Source: Pterobdella sp. o SKG-2022
Lineage: Eukaryota > Annelida > Clitellata > Hirudinida > Piscicolidae
DNA length: 64,000 nucleotides
Assembly (NCBI GenBank): GCA_964035795.1
Contig: OZ038323.1
Span: 10,658,291-10,722,290 of the forward strand
Direction: 5' to 3'
Shown here: piece after piece, positions 1 through 49,900 of the stretch
Layout: the number at the start of each line of letters is the position of its first letter
Position numbering within the stretch: the first letter of the stretch is position 1
The notes under the pieces: generated by a model
What the model was told of the DNA's origin: nothing
The model's database searches: none
What the model saw: the letters and a program-made list of their open reading frames with translations, nothing else
Program-made: the position numbers and the translations under genes

Positions 1-20437
<20,437 letters not shown>

Positions 20438-20505
20438 GTTCAATGTGGCATTCAATGTTTGTGTGCTACCTCTTGGGAATATCCAACCCTAAAAGCAATT
20501 GAATG

Positions 20506-20539
<34 letters not shown>

Positions 20540-21178
20540 AAAGACATGTGTCTCATTCTGTGGTGTTATTGTGTGTTAGTACTTATATGTTTGCTCACTG
20601 CTTCCTCAATATGCCACGAATATTATTCTAACGCTTGATTGTTATTTTTGTTTATTCAAGATTCTTATTATTTTGATTTACAACAGCATGAAAGATTTGA
20701 TAAATTTAGATATTCTAAACATGTCCATTTAATCGAGGAATTATAAAAATGATACAACTAATATACAAATTGTTTTTTTAATAATATTAGCTTCAAATTT
20801 TAGTTCCAAAAAATAGTCACCATCGCCAGTTTGTTTAACTAAAAAATATTCTCATTTTTATTATTTCTATAAAAATGATAATCAAAATAAAAAAAAATAA
20901 TAATTTTGTTCATATATTTCAATCATTTTTTCTATTATTGCCATCAAAAAGTATTTAATACAAACTGCAGCTTGTATGGGCAAGGACAGCAGCCAATAGC
21001 ACAGCAATAAATAAAAGTTGATGGATGGTGTGTATATTTGCTTTATCGACTCGTTGCTTTGATATTTTGATTATCCAGATACCACAGACTTTTAAATGTG
21101 AATAAATATATTACGGGGTTTAACAGTGAAAATTATTTGATGTTCTAGGATGGTTTTGTTTCTGATGTTTGTGATTTT
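20438..21178. other. Region between putative lectin-receptor start and giant repeat
   Basis: AT-rich non-coding sequence with the short (TAG)n run. It would be 5' UTR or promoter of the lectin receptor if the first exon is right. No convincing TATA box or CpG-rich core was seen. Confidence 0.3.
20505..20537. repeat. Short (TAG)n run upstream of the giant tract
   Basis: About ten TAG units, same motif and orientation as the 5.3 kb tract that starts some 640 bp away. It ends about 70 bp upstream of the putative lectin-receptor start codon. Confidence 0.95.
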
Positions 21179-26499
<5,321 letters not shown>

Positions 26500-27512
26500 A
26501 AAATTAATAGTATTGAAGATTGTGCAAAAGAAATAAGTGGAAAAATTAGATTTGCAAAAAAACAAAATAAACAACTAATACAATTATCCTCCAAATATAA
26601 TGATAAGAAATTTATAATATAACACATTTATCGAAAACAAAATAATAATACTTATCACAATAATGAAAAACAACAATAATAACAAAATAAAAAAATATAA
26701 TAATAGCAATAATAATCCTATTAAACTAACAAAAATGACAATAGAACTAACAATCAATCACATGTAGCAATCTGGCTTATCAGATCTTCAACGACCAAGC
26801 AATCCATCTAGATCGGCCATTATCTCCCACTCCACTTCCTTTTCCGGTTTTGCGGGTCGTCATGTGATAACTTGTTTATTAATTTCAGATTAATAGTTTT
26901 TTTGATTGTTTTTTTTATTTATCTTTATTGTTTTTTTTTGATATTATTATAATTTGCTCAATATGGTTTTTCCTATTTCTGTTTGAATTTTTAGGTCTTT
27001 TTGGAGGTTTAAAAATTTTAAAAAAACAAAAAACAAGAAAAATTCATTAACACCAAAAAAAAATCAAATTGAAAAAAAAGTAATATCAATATCAAAAAAC
27101 TAATTTTTTAAAAATAAAACAAATAATAACAATAAAAAACAACCTCAGTAAAAAAACAATAATAATAATAAAAACAATAAAAGTATAGTATACCTATATA
27201 TTTATTCGTCTGATAGTGAATGAGTTTATTAAGCATTCATCCACCATTACCTCCAATTGATTTTCATTTATTTTTCCATCTTTTACTCACAAAAATATAA
27301 TCTTTCCATCTCAACCCTCGTTTTCATATTCATTTCCCATCAATCATTCACACCTTTGTGTTATCGTAATATTTGTTTTTTTCAATTATTTTTAATATTT
27401 GATATATTTTTTTGTTATATTTATTATTTTTTATTTGATTTATGATTTTTTCTTTGATTTGTTGCTATTATTTTTTATTTTATGCCTTATTATTAATCAA
27501 TCTTCATCTCTT

Positions 27513-27656
27513 CAACATTAGTTTCAACTCAACATTAGTTTCAACTCAACATTAGTTTCAACTCAACATTAGTTTCAACTCAACATTAGTTTCAACTCAA
27601 CATTAGTTTCAACTCAACATTAGTTTCAACTCAACATTAGTTTCAACTCATCATTG
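27513..27656. repeat. 18-bp minisatellite, eight copies
   Basis: Eight essentially perfect copies of CAACATTAGTTTCAACTC; the last ends in CATCATTG. Its homogeneity suggests recent expansion. Confidence 0.95.
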
Positions 27657-30030
27657 TTCTTATTTTGATAATTCATTTATTATGTCGTTTCTATTCAGAT
27701 TGCTAATTATTTCTTAATGAAATTGTCATTCGCTTATTATCTGCCAAAATATCTGGAAGAGTTACAAACTAACGTGAATCATATCCCCCCTGTTTTGTTT
27801 TTAGGGAAAATTTTCTTTAGAAACCTAGTTTCAAATATTATTATTCGAAAGCACGGAATAAAAGACCGGAAAAAAGTAATAAGGGCTTGTTTTGAGCGGA
27901 ATTACGAGATTAAAACACATGGAAGCCATACGAGCCCTCGTTTACAGCATTTGGCACTAAAGCTGTTACTTCATTCATTATTAACTGTTCTGAAAATTTT
28001 ATATACTTTTATTCCAAAGCAGGAGTACCATTAGTCAATATTTTTGAATATGATGGAGGGTGCATGGGAGTTGAATGCATTTATTTGGAAGAGTTATGGT
28101 TTTGACGTTCAAAATATCAAATAGTCGGACTTGGAAATTTTTACGAGCATAATGATGAAGTTACTAAGCCGTCTTTCTTTTTTTCGATAGCTTGAACTTC
28201 TTTTTAAACATTGACGGGTATAAATCGAGTTTGAAAACAGTACCAGAATCAATGTTTAATTAAATATCCCTCAAGAAAAGTGAGTAGGGCGATATTTTCA
28301 AAATGTAGTTCTATCAGAAAGATGCAATTTTCTGGAAGAAAGTTTTGTGTTGTGTACATTAAAGTGACTTTTCACATTTATTTCGATCAAAAATTTCACC
28401 AAAAGCTTTCAAGACCTAAATTAAAAAATACATCTTAACGAATTTGAGAACTAAATTTGGTTTTTTTTAAAGTTGAATTAAATTTTTTTGCATCTGTATT
28501 TGATAAAAATTCTAGTGTAAAATCTTTTGGAACTTATCTTTTAAAATATAAAGGCAATCTCGAGAAAACTATCAAATTATATCTCCACGGCCAGTATCAA
28601 ATTTAAAAAACTTTTAAACACTAATTATATTATTTAAAAGTTACGTAGCTTGAGAATGTTACACTGTTAACAAAAGATTTTCATTTTCCAAAAAACACAT
28701 CCAGTGTAATAACTGGACACTAATCAACTCATTTGTGCATCTTCGTATCTGCCTTCTATGCTTCCATGGCCCAGCAGGAGCTGATTAAGAAATAGTCAAC
28801 TATGACGTGGGCTGTATATGAAGAATACAAAAGTAAATACTGATCAACATATAACTAAATGTAAACTCAGTTATTTTTGTTAATTTTTAAGGATTCAGGC
28901 ACTTTGAGAACCTAACAAAAAATCATGAAAATCGTTATCTCAAAATGATAGTATAGAAATTTTGATTTCTAATGGGAAAAAACAAAAAAATAAGATTTAT
29001 TATTTAATTTTGGTTTTCAAGGTTCTGTATTAAAACGTTATACATTATAAAAAATTATATAACAATGTTAGTGTCTTTTCGATTGACTGTCCAAATATTT
29101 TTTTAATTTGATTTAGCTTTTGATGAGTATGATTTTAGTGGCGGGAAACTGAGAGTATCTAGTCCACGTTAAAATAATGATTTTTTATATATTCGCCATG
29201 ACAGTAATTCTGATGGTTGTGGCAACCATGTGTAAATTTTATTTTTTATCATATGAATCTACTTTTCGTTTATGAATAATCATTATCATCTTAGAAATAT
29301 AGATAGGAAATTATATTTAAATAAATTCAGTGGATATTGTATTACGAAAACTAGATTGAGAAAAATTTGGTTCCTTCTTTTTCTCAGTTATTATTCGCCA
29401 AATAATGTTGAAGTACGATTAAATCTCCATAAGCATTTTTATATATTTGAAGAGAAATAAATAAACATTTTTTTTTCTTTGAAATAGCACAAAAGAACAG
29501 CTCACAGAGACGTAAATAAAAGATTCAAAAGATGTAGTGGTGACTCGCACAATATACAACAAATAAAAAAAATTAATGCCTTTAAATTATTTTATGTTTC
29601 AGACACCGCATAGAGATCAAAATAACATTTTTATATCGGTATTTTTAGATCGATAGTTTTCATGATTTTTAAGCTCACATTCTCATGCACACAACACATG
29701 CCACGTTCGTATCTCATTTTCCTCCTCGTTCAACAATTGATGTAAAAGTATACTTCAAGAAATTTCTAAAAGTATTTTCAAAAAATATCTTAATCAATTG
29801 AAATGTAATCGACTCATTTATAAGAGAAGCAAAAAGATCTTTGTTAAGTGGTGGTAGATCTCCATATGATGCATTAAGTTACTATGCTTGTCTTGAGCAA
29901 ATAATCGTGTTTTAAAGGACAATCACATTGGATACGATGGTTTTTTTTCCTTTTCCTTGAGCAGCTGTCAAAGCCGCATGCTTTATGCGGGTGGTAAAGA
30001 TATTAACTTCTCCATGCGCATTTTCGCCTC

Positions 30031-30036
30031 TTTATT
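30031..30036 (-). promoter_or_regulatory. Candidate polyadenylation signal for mannosidase II
   Basis: AATAAA on the minus strand (TTTATT on plus), about 340 bases beyond the stop codon and the nearest perfect hexamer I see. Confidence 0.4.
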
Positions 30037-30377
30037 AATTTAAAAAATGGTTTATACACTCTGATGCTTTGAGTTGCGAATTTGTGAAAAATTGTTTGAA
30101 ACGAAATGGCAAAATTGGAAAATTTTAAATGTATATGGAAAAGTTGAAATTTATGAATAATTCAAGTTCATATTCAAAATTGAACTCCTTCAATCTCAAC
30201 ACACGGCAAAATACAAAGAATGATATGATGTGAACTTAAAACAAAACAAACATCACCTATGCACAACAAAAGCTAGAGGTTTAAGAGCTGCTGAAATTAT
30301 AAGAAACGTGACCATTACAATACCAATATTAAATTAAGTATGTTATAAACAACCAAAAAAACAAAAAAAAATGACGA

Positions 30378-40466
<10,089 letters not shown>

Positions 40467-42376
40467 GTTATATTTACAGAGATCAAATAAAGTGTCTGTT
40501 TTTACTAGAAATTTAGACGATCGATGAAAGGTGAACCTAGTCGGCTAAACTAAATGCAAAGCCTAATTTACACACATATTTTAACAAAACCACACAAAAG
40601 ATTTTTAATGGCTGATTGTGACATTAAAAATTTTTTTAATTCGATTTATTTGTGAAAGTAGTAAATGAAGTTTATTTTCACATTATTTCTCATATGAAAT
40701 CTCTAATCGACGTTAAAGCTTAACGGAGCCGAAGATGGAAAACAATAAGAATGGTTATTGATTACAAGTATTCAATCCAGTTTACGTCTTTGTTAGTTTT
40801 GGTTTAAAGAAGTTGTGGAAGGCTTATGTACAACGAAATTTTTTAACATGTGCCATACACTAAGAAACTTTGCTAACAGTATTACTAGCATAAGCTCTTG
40901 AAATTTTAAGAAAAAAAACTAACTTTGAAAACAGTTTTTCAATAATCGAAAAAAGATGGAAATAGGTAGAAAGAAAGCAAAAAAAATAACCTAAAGGCGA
41001 AATTCTTGACCAATGTTTTTTAGTAACCTACTTTCTTGACAAAATAACATGATTGAGGTAATATTTTGTTCAAACTTAAACACTTTGGTTTCGGATTTTT
41101 CGTTATTTATGAAAAACTGGAATACCTTCATGTGAAATCTTTGTGTTATAACTACTAACATGAAAATTACTCAAGCCTAAAAACCTACATTCAATATAAA
41201 ACACTAATATAGTATTTTCAACATTTTAGCCTCCGAAGTGGTAAAATATGACACAAAGGTGCCGAAAAGCTTTTTAGTAAACTATTTTGAATCATAATGA
41301 CCGTCTTCTATCACAATTCTTCTTTTTCATCTTTTTTGCGATCATATCCGATAAAACATCACTTTTATCTCATTCTTCATCATTGTGCCTTCTCAGTCAC
41401 ATTCACGATACATTTCATATTTTAACTGCAAAAACAACCTTACACAGCTTGAACCCGAAAGCCTCTGGACGAACCCAGTGGAAGCAAGTGTGTTTGCAAA
41501 GAAGTAGTACAAATTTATGAAAAAAATGGGGTATTTCTTATTGTGGATAGAAGCATAAGGGTTAACAACAACAACAACCGCAGTAAACTTTTGAACATCT
41601 TTTTTATATTTCACTAAAAATTCAAATTCATCGAAATTTCCCAAAACTTTCGGTGGCTCTATTGACATTATCAGGAGATTCCTACAAAATTTTCAGTAAT
41701 TCTTTTTAGTTTAATAAAAAAAGTTTTCGTTATAAGCTTCTGAGCGAATTGAAAAAATAAAAAAAATATATATACATTATATTTATTTAAATTAAAATCC
41801 AGTACTTAGAAGCCAGTAGTTTAAAAAATAAATGCAATAAACGCATAGAGAATTTAAAAAAAAATAAACTCAACAAGATCGTAAAAGAATTTTTAATAGT
41901 TCTAAGCTTAATTCAAATTTTTCAGTTTTCTCATTTTTCGAAGTACGTGTGTATAAATTAGGTTTTTTAAGAAAATGTCATGTATGAAGCCCTAATGTCT
42001 GCGATGCTTCATAAAATAATGAACTAAAAGTGAGAGATATTTGAATAAAAATTTTAACATTCAAAAATTTAGTAAAATTGAAGTATTTTGACACAAAATG
42101 TTTTAAAATTAATTTTTAATTTAAAAAATATAATTTCCAGTTAGTAGAACGTAAGTTTGTAAGAATAAACTTAAAGTATTTACATCTATATATCTATGCA
42201 AAAGTTATAATAGCGATAATTAAAGCAGAGCAAGAAATTATATAATCTTTTCAGTTGCTATGTATCTTGAATAATTAATTCTTATTGGTCGGACTATCTT
42301 TAAAAGCGTACCTTAGAATAAGTTCACAAAATTATTTTTCGATTATAATTTTTTAATAAAAAAAAATTACATTAAA
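40467..42376. other. Head-to-head intergenic region of MAN2A and GCLC
   Basis: About 1.9 kb of AT-rich sequence between divergent start codons; it must hold both promoters. I see no clear antioxidant response element or TATA box. A 27-codon minus-strand ORF at 41515-41598 (MFKSLLRLLLLLTLMLLSTI and seven more) looks like a signal peptide but has no continuation. Confidence 0.5.
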
Positions 42377-43898
42377 ATGGGTCTTTTAACGGAGGGCACT
42401 CCACTTTCTTGGGATGAAACAAAAAAAGTTGCCGAAAAAATTAAAAAACATGGAATTTTGCAGTTTATTAATCTTTATAATAAACTTAAAGATAGGTCTA
42501 AAGATTGTTTGTTATGGGGTGATGAAGTAAGTATTTAAATATTCAATCTTTAAAACAAGTCAACTAATTATAATTATAATAAATTTAAATTTAGGTTGAA
42601 TATATGCTAGTAAAGCTAGATAAAGTATCTAAAAAGCCAATGCTGTTGTTGAAAGCTGATTCACTGCTGGAAAAACTGAGAGAAACAGAAAATAGCACTA
42701 ATCAAAAGTTAGTTTCACTATTTATTTTATTAAATTTCTTTTAATCGATTTTTATTGCTTGAGAATTAGAAAAAAAATCACAGAATATTGATATATAGAT
42801 GTCATGATTCCAAGTTTTGTTTTAGTTTCATTATATAATAAATGACTTGATTCATTTCCATTCAATAAACCATTACAATCTTTTATATAACTAATCTCTA
42901 TTTTTTACACTAACAATTTTTTCTTCAAACCAACTTTAGGAATTTTCAACTTCCACTCAAACAGTCTTTTTTTTCAAACAGTTGTTATCAGAATTTATTG
43001 ATTTTTCTTATACGTTCTTCTCATCCCTTTATTACATGACAAGACCATCATTCCTAGTTTAAGCCAATGCTGCTGATGTTTTAAAAATCCTGAAATGCCT
43101 AAAAAATTATTTACTTCTCAATCTATTTGTAACTTTATTTTTAATATTTTTCATCTTAGGATCTTTTTCCAGGATTTTTACTCTATTTTGTCTGAGGCAC
43201 CAAACTTCACTTTCATACAACAGTGCTGTATTATGGCCTCTCTCAAATAAACATATTGTCTCATCTCATTTTTGCAGTGAACAATGGCGTTTATTGATTG
43301 GCATCATGGGTTCACTTTTCAATCTATTTTAGCTTCTGTCTGGAATAGTTTTTTCCCTAATCACAAGTTCAATTCAGCCAGCTTTGTTGAAGAAACATAG
43401 GATATTTTTTATCAATGAACATCTGTTCCATTACATAATGACATTTTTAATTTGTTCAATTAGTCTTTGAGCATTTACATAATCAGCGTAATTAATTGCA
43501 TTCATTATTACAGCATTTTGAACTTTACTGAAGTTTTTGTTTCCAATCACCTAAATGAACATTTTGATGATATAAATTATGACTAAGTAACATTCTCAAG
43601 TATGTATGTTTGTATCTTAATAAAATTTATTAGTTTTTTTAAATATACTCGTTTTATTATGGCTAGCGAGAAATTAAAAATTATGACCTAGAAAAATATT
43701 TTAAACTTAATTATACAATCTTTGGTACAGAGATTTGAAAACAGTATGGCGGCCTGAATACGGGGCCTACATGGTGGAAGGAACGCCAGGAAATCCTTAT
43801 GGACCTCGGATGATTCACTTCAATACTGTGGAAGCCAATATGAAGAGAAGGTACTATTTATCTATCTATCTATATCTATCTATCTAGCTATATCTATC

Positions 43899-43949
<51 letters not shown>

Positions 43950-46900
43950 CTATCTATATCTATCTATTTATCTATCTATCTATTTTTATGATTGGTATAT
44001 TTTTATTTTTTCCCCCGACAAAAAGTTCAATTTTTTTAGTGAATGTATGTAAAGTTCATTAAACTGCTTGGGCAGAATTAATTTGAAATTCTTTTTTAGT
44101 CTTAAACAATCAATCAAATCCGCTTTATTCTCCATTTTTTCACCTAAGCATTTTTTTAGTATAAAACAATTTAATCAGAAGTTGAGTCAGTCAAATTTAA
44201 TTCCAAATAGAGATATACTAAAAATTGAACTGTTTTACATGGGGTTAGACCAATGCACCTCTTATATCTATAACAAAACTTGAGTTTTATGTTTTCATCA
44301 ACATTATCATAAGATCATTCTAACAGATGTGCATATGAATATACCTACATATCAAACGTTTGAGGTGTCAAGATACAATACAAGAAATACCAAAGATGTA
44401 ATTTATGTTTTCACCAAGCTTTTTGGTTTCCAATGAATTGGGGAGTTTGAAAAGCTTTGTACTTTAACAAATATATATCAAAAACCTCTTATTTCTTTTA
44501 TCGTCTTTTTAGACTTTATTTATTACAATACGATGTACGGGAAGCGTTTAGTGCTAAACTCAATTGGATGTGATGTGATAACTACCGCAAGAGGGTTTTT
44601 CATAATGAGAATATTTTGATGTGGACTTATGCGCTGTATGCTTGTTTGTTTCAGTTAGTAGATGGTTAATTTGCTTGTGTGGTGGGATGGTGATGATGAT
44701 GATGATGATGATTGTGATTGAAAAGGTTGTAAATCTCGACATAATGATGTTGATGGCGACAATGGTGATGGAGACAAATAATTAATTCAGTGTGTAGGTA
44801 TTTTGATCAATAACGACACTCATCGATCCATGCCGTGTTTAACAAATAAAGTTGTAAGGGGAAAATTTGTGATAGATGATAATATTGAAAAATAATTTTA
44901 TCATTAATAATAAGAATTATCGTTCTGCTAGTGAAAATAATTATACTATTACTGCTACTAATAATAATAAAAATAATCATTTGAATAAGAAAAATAAAAA
45001 TACCAAACAGACGTAATGAAGTGATGGGTCTATTGGAGGACGATGGTCAGGAGTTCGCCATGACACTCAGTGCGTTTCCCAGGTGATTTTTTTTTATGTG
45101 TGATTGTTTGTTTATGTGGGATTTTTTGTTTATGTTGGGGTGCTTGTTTATGTTTGATATTTTGTATATATGGGATTGGTTGTGTGTGTTCATGTTCCTT
45201 TTTTGTGCCCGTTTTCAAAGTGTTTTGTGTGAGTGTTTGTCTGATTTTGTGTGGGCTGTAACAGTTATTTTTATGTATCTGTGTTGTTTATATATTATTT
45301 CATTTGTTCATAGGTAATTTTCTATGCTATTTATATCAATCTTGTGTCAGTAGGCTTTTCAATATGTGTATGTTAGCTTGCAAAACTAATGTATCTTTCA
45401 AATCTATTTGACTTTTTACCTGTGTCTGAAGTGTTTGTTATATTATATATATTTTTTGTGTTTTAATTTACCACCAGATTTCTTAAGTGTTTTACATTGT
45501 CAAATGAACTAGTCAGTGACTATTTAATATCTTCTATTCTCAATGCATTCAAGTAAGGCTATAAAAATACACGGTCGTTTAATATCAGCCACAATGCTCA
45601 AGCACACGAATATTCTTTTGATATGATTAAGATATCTTTTTTTGGCATTATTTCCATTCTTCTACTTTCAAACGTTTCAACCCCTTTCTAAGACCGCTTG
45701 GCCTTCAGAAATTTCTTTGTAATGCATTATAAATTTATATATAGATAATACAAGTTGTGTTTATATCTATCGTGATTGATATTATTGAGTGGATATATTT
45801 ATACACACATAGGAAATAAAGAGAATATGTATTTCAATGAAGACATTGTTCAATATATAAGACTCAAGTTAAAAGGATTGAATTTGAAAGGAATTGAATC
45901 GATGAATTGTTGGGTTTAATTTATTTTCAACTGGAAACCTTTTGAAAAGATCTGGTACAAATGGGTTATATTCTTATTTCGTCTGTCTATCTTTTTAAAC
46001 AGTTCATTTTCATATCTATTTGTTTTCAAATCATTTTTGATTATTATTTTTTTTAATATGTTTTTCTTTTATCTTCTTTGTTTATTGGTTTTTTTTATTC
46101 GTTTGTTTTATATGTTTGCTTGTTCTTCTAATCTATTAGTCGGTTCATTTTATCTATTTTTTGTTTATTCAAAGATATATCAAAACGTTATCGAAAAACA
46201 ACTAAATATTTCGAGATTTTTCATTATTTTATAATTAAAATCAAATCCAGTACTCAAAAATTTTCGACAATAAACGAATTTTTTCGATAGTCAATTTTTA
46301 AAAATTATCTCCAATTATCGTCCTTTTTATTTCAGAAAAAAATTTTTTTTTGGATTTCCAACATTGAAATCTGTTGACACATTTCCTAGAAACCCACCAA
46401 TTATTTTCATATCGTATTGTCTGAACCTTTTCATTAGCTATTCTATATGCTAGTTTCCGTCTTGAAATAATAATAATTTTTTTAACCTTTCAAAAATCAT
46501 TATCATTGTCGTTCAGCGTCTTCATAGTTCCATAGTCCTGGAATCAGACGTCTCAAATGTTTTTATTACTATTGTAATTCGAATATTTTTCCATTTATAT
46601 TATTTACTTTAAACCCAATCAATCAATCAAATCCTTTTTATAGCCCGTTTTTCTTTACCAAGGGTTGGGCTTTTTGAAAGTTCTATCTCGAAGTTGACCT
46701 TTCCATTTAGAGCGATCGAGTGGATCCGCACAAACCATGTCTAGCTTTCTTTTATCATTTAATATGAGCTCATTCCAAGTCTTTTTGACCCTACCAGGCT
46801 TCTTGCAAGTATCTCAATCCAACTTTCGCACTTGAGAAATCCAACTTACATTACGCTCTACATGTCCAAGCCACCTCATTCTGCTTATACGAAGAACTAC

Positions 46901-49900
46901 CTCAACATTCCGAATACCAAGTTTTGAAAGGAGTGAGTGAGAGCAAACGTTATCATTCGTTCAGCTGTTGCATATCCAGAGAATCATGGCAAGGTCGTTT
47001 CGTCTAAGAAAACCCATTGAACAACAAAAATTTTCAAAAAAAATCCTTTAAAACCACCCCGCCCAGTTCCATCAACTCACATCCATCTATAAACATACAC
47101 ACACATATCCACACACACAGGGTAGGATGCAAAGATTTCACAATCCCCTCATACCAACCTGACCCAGTTAATGGAGCCTCCAGGTCAATCTTTTTCCCCG
47201 ATGAGGTAATCTTCCCTGCCCACCCCAGATATAAGTAAGTGTGGTATTGACGTCACTATAATCATACTCGTCATTTTATTGGATGTTGACGCCACTTTAA
47301 CCATCCTCTGCCATACACACCACCATACAACTTCCCCCAAGGACACTGAGTAGGAACGTGAGGGAGAGGAGAGGAAGTAAGCCAGCCATTAACATTCCAA
47401 GTACTTTTTATATTCTTTTATATCACTTATATATCTTTCATGATATCCTTTAAGTTTTTCATTACATCATTTTATATAATTTCTTTCATATATCCTTTTA
47501 TACCACTGCGATATCTGTACTAATCTATCGATCACTTGGAATAATTTGATTTAGAGGCGCGCTACTTTTTGTTACTACGCTGTAACTCTCAGTAGACAGA
47601 CGATATGCTAAATTGAAAAATGGTTTGCAATTTTATTAATGCACCAGCCTTTACAATTTGCTATCAAATCATTATCAGGCTCCTATCATCATCCTCCTCA
47701 TCAGCTTTCTATTATCATCATCATCATCATCAGGTTATTATCGTCATCATCATCATCATTCTATTTATAGCCCAGTTTCTTCAGCGGAGGGTGAAGCAAA
47801 ATCAGGCTATCAGTTTTGTAATCGAGGTTGATCAAGTGTATAACTGAAATTAATATAGATAAATGAGATATAATGATATCGAGTATATAATTGAGATTGG
47901 CATCAGCTTTATAATTGAGATTAGCATCTATATAATTGAGTAACAGCTGTAAACTCACCCCTGCTGTTGCTCACCGCATCAATATCACAATCTTTTGTCG
48001 ATTTAAATGTAGGTTAAACTTACAGAAAGCTGTGGATTTAGGATTGATTGATCTCTGTCATTTGTTTTGTTAATGTTTCAGTTTATTTCACTTTCAATCA
48101 TTTTATCATTTGTTACATCAAAACCAGAATGTAATATTTTATAACATAATTTCTATATTATTAATGCATCCATTATTTTCCTCACATCACATTTTCAACT
48201 GATATAACATGATGTATAATGAATACTATCTTACCATTCACCCCACCTGCAGTATTCAGGGACACAAACACACCCAGGCCATTCATCGAGGACTTTTCTG
48301 CACATCTTGGTCCTTTCATCAATAAAGGTTGCCTCTTTGGTTCGCTTTATATCAGGTATTGTTGTTGTGTTTTGGTTTTTTATCTTCGTAGTTAGGTTTT
48401 TGTTTACCATTTCAGATGTAGTTGAATTTTATCAAATAGTTATATATTTGTTATGTTTTCCTCCATTTTTTGCATATTAATGTCTTGTTGAGTTGTGTGC
48501 TTTATGCCTATTGAGACTAATTTTTTGTTTATTTTCAGCCAATGTCTGCTGGTATTTTTAGAGTTAAACGTGTAAACCTTTAAAAATATCACGTTTGATT
48601 TATATTCAGTTTTTAGTTGTGTTTCTAGCTTTGATCAAATGCACATAAAAAGGTGTGAAAGTTAAAAATAGTTAGAAGACTATTTTTATAAAATTTTTTT
48701 TCTAATATTGCTTGAAATATCTTTGCAAACTATTTTATATATTTTAAAATATAATATTAACCGTTGAATACAACTTGAAATATCTTCAAATGTGTCAGAT
48801 ACAATCAGTCAATCAATCAAATCCTTTTTATAACACGTTTTCCTTTAACGAGGGATGGGCAAACTACATGTTACCTTCGAAAATGCATTTTTTATACTTA
48901 TTTTTTGCCAATAATTAAGACTTTGAATATGTCGGTGTAGTTTTGTTGAGGATAAAAATAGTTGTGAAAAAAATATGGATAATAAAAAAATAATAATATT
49001 ATTGTGAATCATAAAATAGTCACCTGATAATGATATAGAATATATCGAAAAGCTTCATCAAAATAAAAAATTCAAGTATTGTCGTGTTTTTATGATTCAA
49101 AATTTCGAGGCTAATTACTCACAATTATAGAATGGTTAATAAAAAATGCGTTAAGCTTTTCGGGATTTGAAGCATCAAAAATAATAGCCTTGATAAGAAA
49201 AATGGCCGTCAAGTCCTCAATCATTTGAGACCTTCATTATTTAACGAGGCTAATAACTTTGATATTGAACCAATATTTGTTTCTTAATATTGCTGTTTTT
49301 TTCACTATCATAAACTCTGTTTTATTGATTTCACCTCCCATTATCTCATCATAATAAATATGAAACATCATCATCATTATTAATATCATCATCATAAAAT
49401 ATCAGCCAACCTCCTTCATGGTGACTCACAAACACAACCACCAGTACACGACAACAGTCAAGGGGCCAGGGATGCGGTGGCAGACGCTAAAGAGGACCAC
49501 GTGTACATGGACTGCATGGGCTTCGGCATGGGGTGCTGTTGCCTCCAAGTGACATTCCAGGCCTGCAACATCTGCGAGGCTCGTGTCTTGTATGACCAAC
49601 TTACTTCTCTGTGTCCTATTATGGTGTGTGGAGTGGTTGGGGTTGGTATGGTGAGGGTGTGAAGTTGGTGTGGTGGTGGTGTGAGGTTGGTGGTTTGTGG
49701 GAGGGGTGTGTTAGATTGCAAGATTGTAAGACTAATAAGCCGGGAACGAAGCAGAGGGATGAACTTGCATGGAGAGCTTGAAAATTTTTTGCATTGTTGG
49801 GTTTTTATAGAGAAATTTTTTTAGGAAATTTTTATTACATAGCAGTTTGTTATACTTGATACATGCACCTGTCAAATCTTATAATAAATTTCATGTTAAA

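Larger units (their letters stand above)
26500..30377. other. Gene-poor intergenic region
   Basis: AT-rich sequence between the giant repeat and the 3' end of the mannosidase gene. It holds an 18-bp minisatellite (27513-27656). A short GC-richer patch at 26762-26870 could be promoter sequence but shows no recognisable exon. ORFs at 27257-27445, 27717-28034 and 29272-29460 have no known domain. Confidence 0.5.

Noticed and set aside
27717..28034. 105-codon plus-strand ORF
   Set aside because: No recognisable domain, no flanking splice logic; expected by chance.
45070..45317. Cys-rich plus-strand ORFs
   Set aside because: They run on from the true end of GCLC exon 4 (45082) into the intron; the Cys codons come from TGT-rich simple sequence.
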